A stretch of DNA of 64,000 bases. Source: Fibrobacter sp. (GTDB lineage Bacteria > Fibrobacterota > Fibrobacteria > Fibrobacterales > Fibrobacteraceae). The stretch spans positions 62,001-126,000 of the forward strand of contig JAFPWY010000010.1 of the NCBI GenBank assembly GCA_017412605.1, read 5' to 3'. The translations under genes and the position numbers were made by a program. The notes under the pieces were generated by a model. It had not been told where the DNA came from. It ran no database searches and saw only the letters and a program-made list of their open reading frames with translations. How positions within the stretch are numbered: position 1 is the first letter of the stretch; each line of letters starts with the position of its first letter. Positions 17,686 to 25,406 of this stretch are shown here, in pieces.

Positions 17686-18822
17686 ATGAAGAAGAATATC
17701 GTAATCACCGGCGGTGCAGGGTTTATCGGAAGCCACGTAGTGCGTCTGTTCGTGAACAAGTACCCGGACTACAAGATCATCAACCTCGACAAACTGACCT
17801 ATGCGGGCAACCTCGCGAACCTCAAGGACATCGAGGACAAGCCGAACTACAAGTTCGTGAAGATGGACATCTGCGACTTCGACGCGTTCTACAAGCTCAT
17901 GCAGGACGAGCAGATTGATGGCATCATTCATCTCGCTGCCGAAAGCCACGTGGACCGCTCCATCAAGGACCCGTTCACCTTTGCGAAGACGAACGTGATG
18001 GGCACTCTTTCGCTATTGCAGGCAGCGAAACTCTACTGGGAATCCTTGCCCGAAAAGTACGAAGGCAAGCGCTTCTACCATATTTCTACGGATGAAGTCT
18101 ACGGTGCGCTCAAGATGAATCACCCGGAAGGCATTACGCCTCCGTTTACTACGACGGCAAGTTCCAGCGAACATCATCTAGCATATGGAGACGATTTCTT
18201 TTACGAGACGACGAAGTACACTCCGCATTCCCCGTATTCCGCATCCAAGGCGGGCTCCGACCATTTTGTGCGCGCGTTCCACGACACCTACGGCATGCCG
18301 ACCATCGTGACGAACTGCTCCAACAACTACGGTCCGTACCAGTTCCCCGAAAAGTTGATTCCGCTTTTCATCAACAACATCCGCCACAAGAAGCCGCTCC
18401 CGGTTTACGGCAAGGGCGAAAATGTTCGCGACTGGCTCTTCGTGGAAGACCATGCCCGTGCTATCGACGTGATTTTCCATAACGGGAAGATTGCCGAGAC
18501 GTACAATATCGGCGGCTTTAACGAATGGAAGAACATCGATATCATCAAGGTCGTCATCAAGACGGTGGATAGACTTTTGGGTCGCACCGAAGGCGAGGAC
18601 ATGAACCTCATCACCTACGTGACTGACCGCCTGGGCCACGATGCCCGCTATGCCATTGATTCCACCAAGCTCCAGAAGGAACTCGGCTGGGAACCTTCCT
18701 TGCAGTTCGAGGAAGGAATCGAGAAAACGGTGCGTTGGTACCTCGACAATCAGGAATGGCTCGACAACATTACGAGCGGCGACTACGAGAAGTATTACGA
18801 AAAAATGTACGGAAATAGGTAA
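17686..18822 (+). CDS. rfbB: dTDP-glucose 4,6-dehydratase
   Basis: Converts dTDP-glucose to dTDP-4-keto-6-deoxyglucose. A 378-aa extended SDR. TGGAGFIGSH is the NAD motif (residues 8-17). HLAAESHVDRS is characteristic of RfbB. The catalytic STDEVYG block is at about residue 130 and the Tyr-x3-Lys (YSASK) is near 184. NNYGPYQFPEKLIP and GENVRDWLFVEDH are conserved. The stop codon overlaps the rfbC start (TAATG), so the two are coupled. The protein is slightly longer than the usual 350 aa because of an insertion around residues 145-180. Confidence 0.96.
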   Translation: MKKNIVITGGAGFIGSHVVRLFVNKYPDYKIINLDKLTYAGNLANLKDIEDKPNYKFVKMDICDFDAFYKLMQDEQIDGIIHLAAESHVDRSIKDPFTFAKTNVMGTLSLLQAAKLYWESLPEKYEGKRFYHISTDEVYGALKMNHPEGITPPFTTTASSSEHHLAYGDDFFYETTKYTPHSPYSASKAGSDHFVRAFHDTYGMPTIVTNCSNNYGPYQFPEKLIPLFINNIRHKKPLPVYGKGENVRDWLFVEDHARAIDVIFHNGKIAETYNIGGFNEWKNIDIIKVVIKTVDRLLGRTEGEDMNLITYVTDRLGHDARYAIDSTKLQKELGWEPSLQFEEGIEKTVRWYLDNQEWLDNITSGDYEKYYEKMYGNR

Positions 18823-19385
18823 TGGGAAAGTTCAATTTTATCAAAACTTCTATTGAAGGCGTTGTGGTCGTGGAACCGACTGTGTTTGGTGACGCCCGTG
18901 GCTACTTCATGGAAACGTATAACAAAGCGGAGTTCGATGCCGCTGGCCTGAAGGTGAATTTTGTGCAGGATAACGAGTCCCGCAGTAAGAAGGGCGTGCT
19001 CCGTGGTCTTCACTTCCAGAAGAAGAATCCGCAGGGCAAACTTGTTCGTGTCATCGAGGGCGAAGTCTTCGACGTGGCTGTGGACCTCCGCAAGAACAGC
19101 CCCACGTTCGGTAAGTGGGAGGGCATTGTTCTTTCCGCCGAAAAGAAAAACCAACTGTACATTCCAGAGGGCTTTGCCCACGGGTTTGTGGTGCTCAGCG
19201 AGATGGCGTCTTTTGTTTATAAGTGTACCCGTCTTTACGACCCGAAGGATGAAGGGGGGCTCATGTGGAACGACCCCGCTATTGGTATCGAGTGGCCTGT
19301 CGGGGATGGGTTTGATCCCATTCTTTCTGAAAAGGACACAAAAAATCCGTTGCTCAAGGATCTCGGCTTTGCATTTGAATTGTAA
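18822..19385 (+). CDS. rfbC: dTDP-4-dehydrorhamnose 3,5-epimerase
   Basis: Epimerises the 4-keto-6-deoxy sugar made by RfbB. A 187-aa cupin-fold protein. GDARGYFMETYN is the N-terminal signature. VLRGLHFQ carries the catalytic His near residue 64, and VAVDLRKNSPTFGKW and IPEGFAHGF are conserved. The C-terminal YDPKDEGGLMWNDPAIGIEWP carries the typical Tyr region. rfbD (the reductase completing dTDP-rhamnose) does not follow, so that step must be encoded elsewhere or the end product is a different deoxysugar. Confidence 0.96.
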   Translation: MGKFNFIKTSIEGVVVVEPTVFGDARGYFMETYNKAEFDAAGLKVNFVQDNESRSKKGVLRGLHFQKKNPQGKLVRVIEGEVFDVAVDLRKNSPTFGKWEGIVLSAEKKNQLYIPEGFAHGFVVLSEMASFVYKCTRLYDPKDEGGLMWNDPAIGIEWPVGDGFDPILSEKDTKNPLLKDLGFAFEL

Positions 19386-19391
19386 AATAGC

Positions 19392-19497
19392 CGCGAGCCA
19401 TGAGCTTTGAGCTGTGAGAAAGAAATATTTTACTTTAAAATCTCATTACTCAAGCCCCTTTGCTCATGGCTCATTGCTCATAGCTCATAGCTTTTTT
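19392..19497. repeat. Intergenic 7-bp-period inverted element
   Basis: A left arm of GAGCCAT, GAGCTTT and GAGCTGT heptamers and a right arm of CTCATGG, CTCATTG and CTCATAG heptamers are separated by an AT-rich loop. GAGCCATGAGC and GCTCATGGCTC are perfect complements (11 bp). Confidence 0.78.
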
Positions 19498-19513
19498 TCT
19501 ATTTTATAGACGT

Positions 19514-19960
19514 ATGAAGAATATACTCGTTGTTTGTACTGGGAACGTGTGCCGCAGTCCTACGGGGGAATATCTCCTAAAAAAGGAACTTGGACCGGAT
19601 TTTGAAGTGAAAAGTGCCGGTTTGGGTGCGTTGGTGGACCAGCCCGCTAATGACATTGCGCAGAAGATTGCGCTCCAACATGGCGTGGACATGAGTGCCC
19701 ATCGTGCTCGGCAGATTACTATGGATATTTTGAAATGGGCTGATTTGGTTCTAGTTATGGAAGCTGGACAGAAAAGCGAACTTCTTCACAGGTACCCCTG
19801 GCTGGAAGGCAAGGTCTTCCGTTATGGGAAATCCATGCGTGTCGATGTTCCCGACCCTTATCGCAGGCCGGAGAATGCTTTTGTGCTTGCATGGAATTAC
19901 CTGTCCAAGTTGACGCCTTATTGGGTAGACCTTATCAAAAAAGGAAAAATGCCGGAATAA
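19514..19960 (+). CDS. Low-molecular-weight protein tyrosine phosphatase (Wzb-like)
   Basis: A 148-aa cytoplasmic phosphatase. The P-loop CTGNVCRS at residues 8-15 gives C-x5-R-S, with Cys8 as nucleophile and Arg14. The general-acid Asp is in VPDPYRRPE near residue 116. In polysaccharide loci such enzymes dephosphorylate a Wzc-type tyrosine kinase that controls chain length. Here it precedes a Wza-like export protein by about 20 nt, supporting that role, but no Wzc kinase is in the window. CTATTTTAT upstream of the ATG resembles the local promoter-like element. Confidence 0.9.
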   Translation: MKNILVVCTGNVCRSPTGEYLLKKELGPDFEVKSAGLGALVDQPANDIAQKIALQHGVDMSAHRARQITMDILKWADLVLVMEAGQKSELLHRYPWLEGKVFRYGKSMRVDVPDPYRRPENAFVLAWNYLSKLTPYWVDLIKKGKMPE

Positions 19961-19978
19961 TTCGGCAAGGTTATGTAT

Positions 19979-21127
19979 ATGAGACTAAAGTTACTTCTTG
20001 GCTGTGCTATGGCAATGTTCTTTTGCAGCTGTGCTGCGGGACCCCATATGCGCATGGAAACCCCGGAGGATTCCGCGGAAATCAGCGGAATTAAGGTCTT
20101 TTTGCACAGTGTTAACTCGGGCGACTTCGGTCAGAACGTTGTATCTGCTCCGGCTTCGGAGTCGGCTCCTGCGGAAAATCCCGCAACGCTTGGTGACGTG
20201 AAGGAATTGATTGTCGATTCCATGCCAGACCTTGAATACCGAATTGGACCGCTGGATATGGTTCAGGTTGTGGTTTGGGAACATCCTGAATTGACGTCTC
20301 CTATGGGGCAGTACCAGCCGGCCGGTCAGAAAGTCACAACTGATGGAAAATTGTTCTACCCGTATGCTGGAGAACTTCAGGCGGCTGGCCTGACTGCCCA
20401 GGAACTGCGTACCGAAATCACGAAGCGCTTGTCGGACAAGATATTGAACGATCCTCAGGTCGATGTGCGTGTTACGGGGTACAACAGCCTTAAGATTTTT
20501 GTGTCCGGAGAAGTTAAAAACCCCGGCTACATATCGTTTGATGAAAAACCGATGACTCTCCCTGTTGCCTTGGCTGAGGCGGGGGGCTTTACCGATGATG
20601 CAGATTTGTCTTTAATCCAGATTCGTCGTGACGGGAAAGTCTACAACTTGGATTACTCGTCCATATTCGCTTCGGACCTTCCGGTTGATAAGATTCTGTT
20701 GAAGCCCAATGACAAACTTTATGTGTCGTCTAAGAGCGAAACTCAGCTGAACGACCGAGTCTATGTGCTTGGCGAAGTCCAAAGATCGGGAGTCGTCGAT
20801 ATGGATGGCCGTAAACTTACGCTGATGGATGCTCTTGCTACATCGGGCGGCCTGCAGGCCGTGAACGCTTCGGCTCGCTCCATTTACGTGATTCGCAATA
20901 CGGCGGACAAGCGTCTCGATGTCTTCCATCTGGATGCAAAGAATGCGATGGCTCTTGCTTTGGCAAATAAGTTTGCACTCAATTCTCACGACCTTGTCTA
21001 TGTGGATGCTTCCGATCTCGTGACTTGGAACCGTATCATAAGCCAGATTCTTCCGTCGGCTCAACTTATCTCCAGTGGTGCGTCCGCGGTACGTAACATA
21101 GAATTGATTGAACTTGAGGGGTGGTAA
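19979..21127 (+). CDS. Wza-like polysaccharide export lipoprotein
   Basis: A 382-aa outer-membrane protein. The signal peptide has lipobox FCSC (Cys about residue 18). The Poly_export domain (PF02563-like) is at about 85-175 (YRIGPLDMVQVVVWEHPEL ... VDVRVTGYNSLKIFVSGEV). Two SLBB-type domains follow (about 175-340), each opening with a VYVLGEV/IFVSGEV strand. It should form the outer-membrane channel for an exopolysaccharide. I chose 19979 over ATG 19973 because AAGG lies 8 nt before 19979 but only 2 nt before 19973. It lies between the phosphatase gene and manC in the same direction. Confidence 0.9.
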   Translation: MRLKLLLGCAMAMFFCSCAAGPHMRMETPEDSAEISGIKVFLHSVNSGDFGQNVVSAPASESAPAENPATLGDVKELIVDSMPDLEYRIGPLDMVQVVVWEHPELTSPMGQYQPAGQKVTTDGKLFYPYAGELQAAGLTAQELRTEITKRLSDKILNDPQVDVRVTGYNSLKIFVSGEVKNPGYISFDEKPMTLPVALAEAGGFTDDADLSLIQIRRDGKVYNLDYSSIFASDLPVDKILLKPNDKLYVSSKSETQLNDRVYVLGEVQRSGVVDMDGRKLTLMDALATSGGLQAVNASARSIYVIRNTADKRLDVFHLDAKNAMALALANKFALNSHDLVYVDASDLVTWNRIISQILPSAQLISSGASAVRNIELIELEGW

Positions 21128-21133
21128 TAGATT

Positions 21134-22516
21134 ATGATTAACTTGATCCTTTGCGGTGGTAACGGAACTCGTCTTTGGCCCATAAGCCGTTCGCTTATGC
21201 CCAAGCAGTTCGCCCGTCTGTTTGATGGGGCTTCCCTGTTTCAGCGTACGGTAACGACGAACGCTCGCGTTTGTGACGAACAGTATGTTATCAGCAATGC
21301 GGAACAGTATTTTTTGGCCAAGGACCAGCTGGAAGAAGTCCATTCCAAGAAGTCCCGCTTCATGCTTGAACCGGTGGGCCGCAATACGGCGCCCGCAATT
21401 GCGCTTGCCTGCCTCAGCCTCCAGCCGGATACTATTGTGCTTGTGTCTCCTTCGGACCACGTGATTCGCAAGACCGATGCCTATGAGGAATGTCTCCACA
21501 AGGCCGAAGCCCTCGCCAAGAAAGGCTTCCTGGTAACGTTCGGCATTACGCCGACAGGTCCCGAAACCGGTTACGGCTATATTGAAGCCGACGGTGAAGA
21601 CGTGAAGCGCTTTGTCGAGAAGCCGGATCTGGAAACGGCGAAGAAGTATGTCGAATCCGGACGTTTCTTCTGGAACAGCGGCATATTCTGCTTCAAGGCG
21701 TCGGTGTTCCTCAACGAACTTAACCGTTATTCTCCCGAAATTTATACTGCGGCAAAGCGAGCCTTTGCTTCTGCCAAGAAGGAAAATCGCGACTCGCTGA
21801 TTCGCGTGGACATGGACGACATGCTGGCCATTCCGTCCAACTCCATTGACTATGCCGTGATGGAAAAGTCCGACAAGGTAAAGGTTGTTCCGAGCGACAT
21901 CGGCTGGTCCGATCTCGGTGCTTTTGATTCCCTCGCTGGTGAATTTGAACACGACGAGAATGGCAACAACAAGAATGTGAAACATCTCGGCATTGGTACC
22001 AAGAATTCTTTGATCATGGGTAACCAGCGCCAGATTGCGACGATTGACCTTGACCACATGCTGATTGTGGATACGCCCGATGCTTTGTTGGTGGCTCCGC
22101 TTTCGAGCAGCCAGAAGGTGAAGGCCGTGGTGGATGAACTCAAGCTTCGCGGGTCGGATCTCCCGCGTGTCCCGCAGACCGTGAGCCGCCCGTGGGGAAC
22201 GTACTCTGTTCTTGAATCGTCGGACAACTACAAGATGAAACGCATTGTGGTGAAGCCGGGCGAACGCCTCAGCCTGCAAAAGCACCTGCACCGTTCCGAA
22301 CACTGGGTCGTTGTGAGCGGCACCGCCACGTGTACCGTCGGCGACAAGGTGTTCTACGTGCGCCCGAACGAATCGACGTACATTCCGGTGGGCGAGGTTC
22401 ACCGCTTGCAGAACGAAGGCCGTCTCCCGCTCGTCATCGTCGAAGTCCAGGTGGGCGAGTACACCGGCGAAGACGACATCATCCGCGTCGAAGACGATTA
22501 CCACCGTTGCAAGTAA
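21134..22516 (+). CDS. manC: Mannose-1-phosphate guanylyltransferase / mannose-6-phosphate isomerase
   Basis: A bifunctional 460-aa enzyme making GDP-mannose. The N-terminal nucleotidyltransferase has GGNGTRLWPISR (residues 7-18), PKQF, LEPVGRNTAPA and FVEKPD. The C-terminal cupin isomerase domain from about 350 has RPWGTY, KRIVVKPGERLSLQ, HLHRSEHWVVVSG and IPVGEVHRL. It starts 6 nt after the Wza-like gene, with GGGGTGG as Shine-Dalgarno, so it is in the same transcript. GDP-mannose would feed the polysaccharide exported by the neighbouring channel. Confidence 0.95.
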   Translation: MINLILCGGNGTRLWPISRSLMPKQFARLFDGASLFQRTVTTNARVCDEQYVISNAEQYFLAKDQLEEVHSKKSRFMLEPVGRNTAPAIALACLSLQPDTIVLVSPSDHVIRKTDAYEECLHKAEALAKKGFLVTFGITPTGPETGYGYIEADGEDVKRFVEKPDLETAKKYVESGRFFWNSGIFCFKASVFLNELNRYSPEIYTAAKRAFASAKKENRDSLIRVDMDDMLAIPSNSIDYAVMEKSDKVKVVPSDIGWSDLGAFDSLAGEFEHDENGNNKNVKHLGIGTKNSLIMGNQRQIATIDLDHMLIVDTPDALLVAPLSSSQKVKAVVDELKLRGSDLPRVPQTVSRPWGTYSVLESSDNYKMKRIVVKPGERLSLQKHLHRSEHWVVVSGTATCTVGDKVFYVRPNESTYIPVGEVHRLQNEGRLPLVIVEVQVGEYTGEDDIIRVEDDYHRCK

Positions 22517-22523
22517 CAACCCA

Positions 22524-22553
22524 CTGTCATCCCCGGCTTGACCAGGGATCTCC
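22524..22553. repeat. Dispersed palindrome (GTCATCCCCGG...GGGATCTCC family)
   Basis: GTCATCCCCGGCTTGACC followed by AGGGATCTCC. The arms CCCCGGC/ACCAGGG are imperfectly complementary. This resembles palindromic repeats scattered in many genomes and lies just before the manC terminator. Confidence 0.55.
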
Positions 22554-22563
22554 TTTTTATACA

Positions 22564-22593
22564 AGAAAAGCGGACCGCAAGGTCCGTTTTCTT
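22564..22593. terminator. Rho-independent terminator between manC and pheS
   Basis: Stem CGGACC-gcaa-GGTCCG with GNRA tetraloop, flanked by A-rich and T-rich arms. It can act on both strands. Confidence 0.85.
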
Positions 22594-22615
22594 TTGCGCC
22601 GTCGGCGCCATTATT

Positions 22616-22651
22616 TACTCTAGCCCCTAGGCCCTAGATCCTAGCCCCTAA
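22616..22651. repeat. CTAG-rich 7-bp-period array
   Basis: About five heptamers of the CTAGCCC/CTAGGCC/CTAGATC type, running up to the stop codon of pheS on the minus strand. Only the pyrimidine arm is present here. Confidence 0.75.
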
Positions 22652-23670
22652 AATTGACTCAAGAATCTCTGGTCGTTGCTGGTCAGGAGGCCAATTTCCG
22701 GAATCGCGTGGCGCAGCATGGCGATACGGTCGAGACCGAAGCCGAATGCAAAGCCCGTGTACTTCTCGGAGTCGATGCCGCAGTTCTTGAACACGTTCGG
22801 GTCCACAGAACCGCAACCGCCGATTTCCATCCAGCCGGTTCCCTTGCAACGACGGCATCCCTTGCCACCGCAGAACACGCAGCTCACGTCCATTTCGGCG
22901 CTGGGTTCCGTAAACGGGAAGAAGCTCGGGCGGAAACGCGTCTTGACGCCTTCGCCGAACAGCTTGTTCATGAATACCTGCAGCACACCTTTGAGGTCTG
23001 CAAAGCTGATGTTCTCGTCGACCACGAGGCCTTCGCACTGCTGGAACATCGGGGCATGGGTCGCATCATTGTCGACGCGGAACACGTGGCCCGGAGCAAT
23101 CATGCGGAACGGCGGCTTGTGCGTTTCCATGTAGTGGATCTGCGTGCCGGAGGTGTGCGTACGCAACATCACCTTGTCGTCCACGTAGAACGTGTCCTGC
23201 ATGTCGCGGCTCGGGTGGTCAGGAGGCGTATTGAGCGCCTCGAAGTTGTACCAGTCCGTCTCGATGTCGCGACCGAAGTCCACCTCGAAACCCATCTGGC
23301 TGAAGAAGTCGATGATCTCTTCGCGCACGTCGTAAAGCGGATGCGTGCTGCCCGCCGGGATGCCTGCGCCCGGGAGCGTCGTATCTACAAAGCCGCTTTC
23401 CAGCTTCTTCTGGAGCGCAGCCTGGTTCGCGGTCTCGATAGCCTTGTCGATGGCCTCGGAGACGGCGACCTTAAGTTCGTTCACGAGTTTGCCGTAAGCC
23501 GGACGTTCCTCGGCGCTGAGCGTGCCCATCTGCTTCATGAGGTCGGTCACGGCACCCTTCTTGCCCAGGTACTTCACGCGGAGGTTGTTAACGGCTTCTT
23601 GGTTTGTAAGGTCGGTTTGCGCAAGTTCTGCGTCAAACGCCTGCTTCACATTGTTAATAGCTTCACTCAT
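22648..23670 (-). CDS. pheS: Phenylalanine-tRNA ligase alpha subunit
   Basis: Catalytic subunit charging tRNA-Phe. Length of 340 aa is typical. The N-terminal coiled-coil domain (about 1-85) is followed by the class II core: HPLYDVREEIIDFFSQMGFEV, FEALNTPPDHPSRDMQDTFY, LRTHTSGTQIHYM, RVDNDATHAPMFQQCEGLVVD, FRPSFFPFTEPSAEMDV and GFGLDRIAMLRH (motif 3). A small Cys cluster CVFCGGKGCRRC is near residue 265; it looks like a metal-binding knuckle and occurs in some bacterial PheS. pheT is not adjacent, so the two subunits are encoded separately. TATTTTTA lies 8 nt before the ATG with no Shine-Dalgarno. Confidence 0.97.
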   Translation of the reverse strand: MSEAINNVKQAFDAELAQTDLTNQEAVNNLRVKYLGKKGAVTDLMKQMGTLSAEERPAYGKLVNELKVAVSEAIDKAIETANQAALQKKLESGFVDTTLPGAGIPAGSTHPLYDVREEIIDFFSQMGFEVDFGRDIETDWYNFEALNTPPDHPSRDMQDTFYVDDKVMLRTHTSGTQIHYMETHKPPFRMIAPGHVFRVDNDATHAPMFQQCEGLVVDENISFADLKGVLQVFMNKLFGEGVKTRFRPSFFPFTEPSAEMDVSCVFCGGKGCRRCKGTGWMEIGGCGSVDPNVFKNCGIDSEKYTGFAFGFGLDRIAMLRHAIPEIGLLTSNDQRFLSQF

Positions 23671-23695
23671 AGTGCGCGTAAAAATAGAAAAAATG

Positions 23696-24220
23696 TCATT
23701 CCGGCTTCGCTTTCCCGGTGAAATTGGTGCTCGTTATCTTGAATACGGTCACGGCGGCGGCCTGCGCGGGCGTGAATTCGAACTTGTGCGGGGCCGCGTG
23801 CATAGGTTGCGCGGAACTTGAACCGTGCGCTGCGCCTGCAGCCTGCCGTTCCATCAGGAGCGAGAGCCCGTGGCATTTCTCGGCGCTATCCTCGACGATT
23901 TCAGCCTTGCCCTGCCCCACGACACTTGCATAAAAGCGTCCGCTCTTGCAATAATTGTCTTCGTGAATTTCGATGCGTTTCTCGACGCACATGCTGAATG
24001 CGACATTCGGATTTTTGCGGATGCAATCGAGTTTCTTGCCGACATGCGCACAATGGAAGTACAGCTCCAGGACGCCGCCCTCTAGACTGTACCCGAACGA
24101 CAGCGGAATCACGTAGGGCACACCGGCATCGTCCATCATCGCAATATGGCAGGTCGTGCATTGTTCAATAATCTTCGCGATATTTTCATCGCCCAGAACT
24201 TCTCTATCTTTGCGTCGCAT
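23696..24220 (-). CDS. Pyridoxamine-5'-phosphate-oxidase-like (NimA-type) flavin-binding protein
   Basis: A 174-aa split-barrel protein. The N-terminus MRRKDREVLGDENIAKIIEQC is typical of the NimA-like PF12900 family. GVPYVIPLSFGY and FHCAHVGKKLDCIRKNPNVAF are the cofactor-binding blocks. Members bind FMN or related cofactors, and some reduce nitro compounds; the substrate here is unknown. Residues 128-150 are an Ala/Ser/His-rich insertion (AAGAAHGSSSAQPMHAAPH). A broken copy of its first 17 codons lies at 25351-25406. Confidence 0.85.
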   Translation of the reverse strand: MRRKDREVLGDENIAKIIEQCTTCHIAMMDDAGVPYVIPLSFGYSLEGGVLELYFHCAHVGKKLDCIRKNPNVAFSMCVEKRIEIHEDNYCKSGRFYASVVGQGKAEIVEDSAEKCHGLSLLMERQAAGAAHGSSSAQPMHAAPHKFEFTPAQAAAVTVFKITSTNFTGKAKPE

Positions 24221-24251
24221 ACATATCGTTCCATCAACTAAATATTTTATT

Positions 24252-24290
24252 AGAGATTGCTTCGCCGCTAAGCGCCTCGCAATGACAATA
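24252..24290. repeat. Dispersed palindromic repeat
   Basis: AGAGATTGCTTCG, a short hairpin centre (CGC-ctaa-GCG) and CCTCGCAATGACA. It has the same ends as 2042-2082 and lies directly after the stop of the 24300 gene on the minus strand. Confidence 0.65.
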
Positions 24291-24299
24291 ACCAGCTTA

Positions 24300-25271
24300 T
24301 CAATAATCCTTTATGCAGCGAATGGAGTAGGCATTATCCTTATCGCCAGAATGAAAGAGTGTGTACGTTTTATAAAATATGTGTAAGAAATAGGCATAAA
24401 GCTTGGTTTCCTCGCTAGCAAACCAAAAGAAAGCGACCCTTTCATCAGGACCATAAAATTCTCCGCTATTGTCTCGCTCTGTATCGCCAAACATTCTTGT
24501 TTTGTGGAACGCCCCTGCAGGTATAGCAGAAAAACCAAAGCGATCAAAATTAGGATTCACTTCATCGCCATCCCACCGTTGAGACTTAAGACACGTTCCA
24601 GCATAAGAGTCCCCTCCAATTTCAGAAAGCATAGCGAGCCAATCTTCCAACGAAGGCAAACGCCACCCCTGCGGACAAATTCCCTGAACTTTTTCGGGAA
24701 GTTCGCAAACCTTGTGCAATCCGCAATCCAAGCCTTCTGCGGACAACGCGACGGAATCAATCGCTGCAGCCCAGGTATAGAGGCGCCCCGCAACTTCACA
24801 TTTTTTCGGGTCATTGCCATTGCACCAGCTTTTACCTAGAAGACTCGGAGTTCTCACACTGTCGGAATAGTCGAGATTTTCAGCCATCCAAACCTGTTCG
24901 CCAATTTTTACTGTCTTGTAGACTTTGCCATCTCGTTCGTCTGCTATGGAATCGTATTCTATTTCTGGATTCAAATAATCTTCTTTAGGAATACTCCAAT
25001 CAATGCACCCCTCGCAGGAGGACTCCTCAACACTGCTGCTAGACACAACGGGGTTGTTCCAGGGACCGAGAAGTTCCTCGGGCGATTGCTTTGCAGACGA
25101 AGAAGATTTTTTCCGGTTACTACTTGAAATTGCGTTGTTGTTACGCTCTTCGCTGCTTGAAGACGACATTTCCTTCTGCGTTTCACCGCCATTCGCACCG
25201 GTCGACGAAGAATCGTCGCCGCACGCGGCAAGGAACAAGGTCATACAAAACGCGATAAGAATCTTTTTCAT
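24300..25271 (-). CDS. FISUMP-domain lipoprotein (TIGR02145)
   Basis: A 323-aa surface lipoprotein. Lipobox LAA-C at about residue 18, then GDDSSS and a Ser/Glu/Asn linker to about 85. The FISUMP domain follows: GKVYKTVKIGEQVWMAENLDY (about 133-153), GRLYTWAAA, CPQGWRLPSLEDW and the closing YSIRCIKDY. The domain occurs in many surface proteins of Fibrobacter and some Bacteroidota; its function is unknown. GGAGAACAT precedes the ATG. No partner gene is obvious. Three larger proteins at 56-61 kb carry the same C-terminal domain. Confidence 0.9.
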   Translation of the reverse strand: MKKILIAFCMTLFLAACGDDSSSTGANGGETQKEMSSSSSEERNNNAISSSNRKKSSSSAKQSPEELLGPWNNPVVSSSSVEESSCEGCIDWSIPKEDYLNPEIEYDSIADERDGKVYKTVKIGEQVWMAENLDYSDSVRTPSLLGKSWCNGNDPKKCEVAGRLYTWAAAIDSVALSAEGLDCGLHKVCELPEKVQGICPQGWRLPSLEDWLAMLSEIGGDSYAGTCLKSQRWDGDEVNPNFDRFGFSAIPAGAFHKTRMFGDTERDNSGEFYGPDERVAFFWFASEETKLYAYFLHIFYKTYTLFHSGDKDNAYSIRCIKDY

Positions 25272-25350
25272 ATGTTCTCCAAATATTTCCCAAGGGAATT
25301 TTTTTCAAATTTAATTTATCAAAACAGGAATTACTTCGTTTTCTCGGTGA

Positions 25351-25406
25351 ATAATTTTCGCAATATTCTCGTTGCCTAAAACTTATCTATCCTTGCGCCT
25401 ACTCAT
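25351..25406 (-). pseudogene. 5' remnant of a NimA-like gene copy
   Basis: Read on the minus strand from ATG 25406, the frame gives M-S-R-R-K-D-R-stop-V-L-G-N-E-N-I-A-K-I-I. This matches the first 17 codons of the intact gene at 24220 (RRKDREVLGDENIAKII) with a stop in place of Glu. Nucleotide similarity covers about 50 bp, with roughly ten differences, and is lost on both sides. Its ATG overlaps the stop codon of the YwqK-like gene. Confidence 0.75.
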
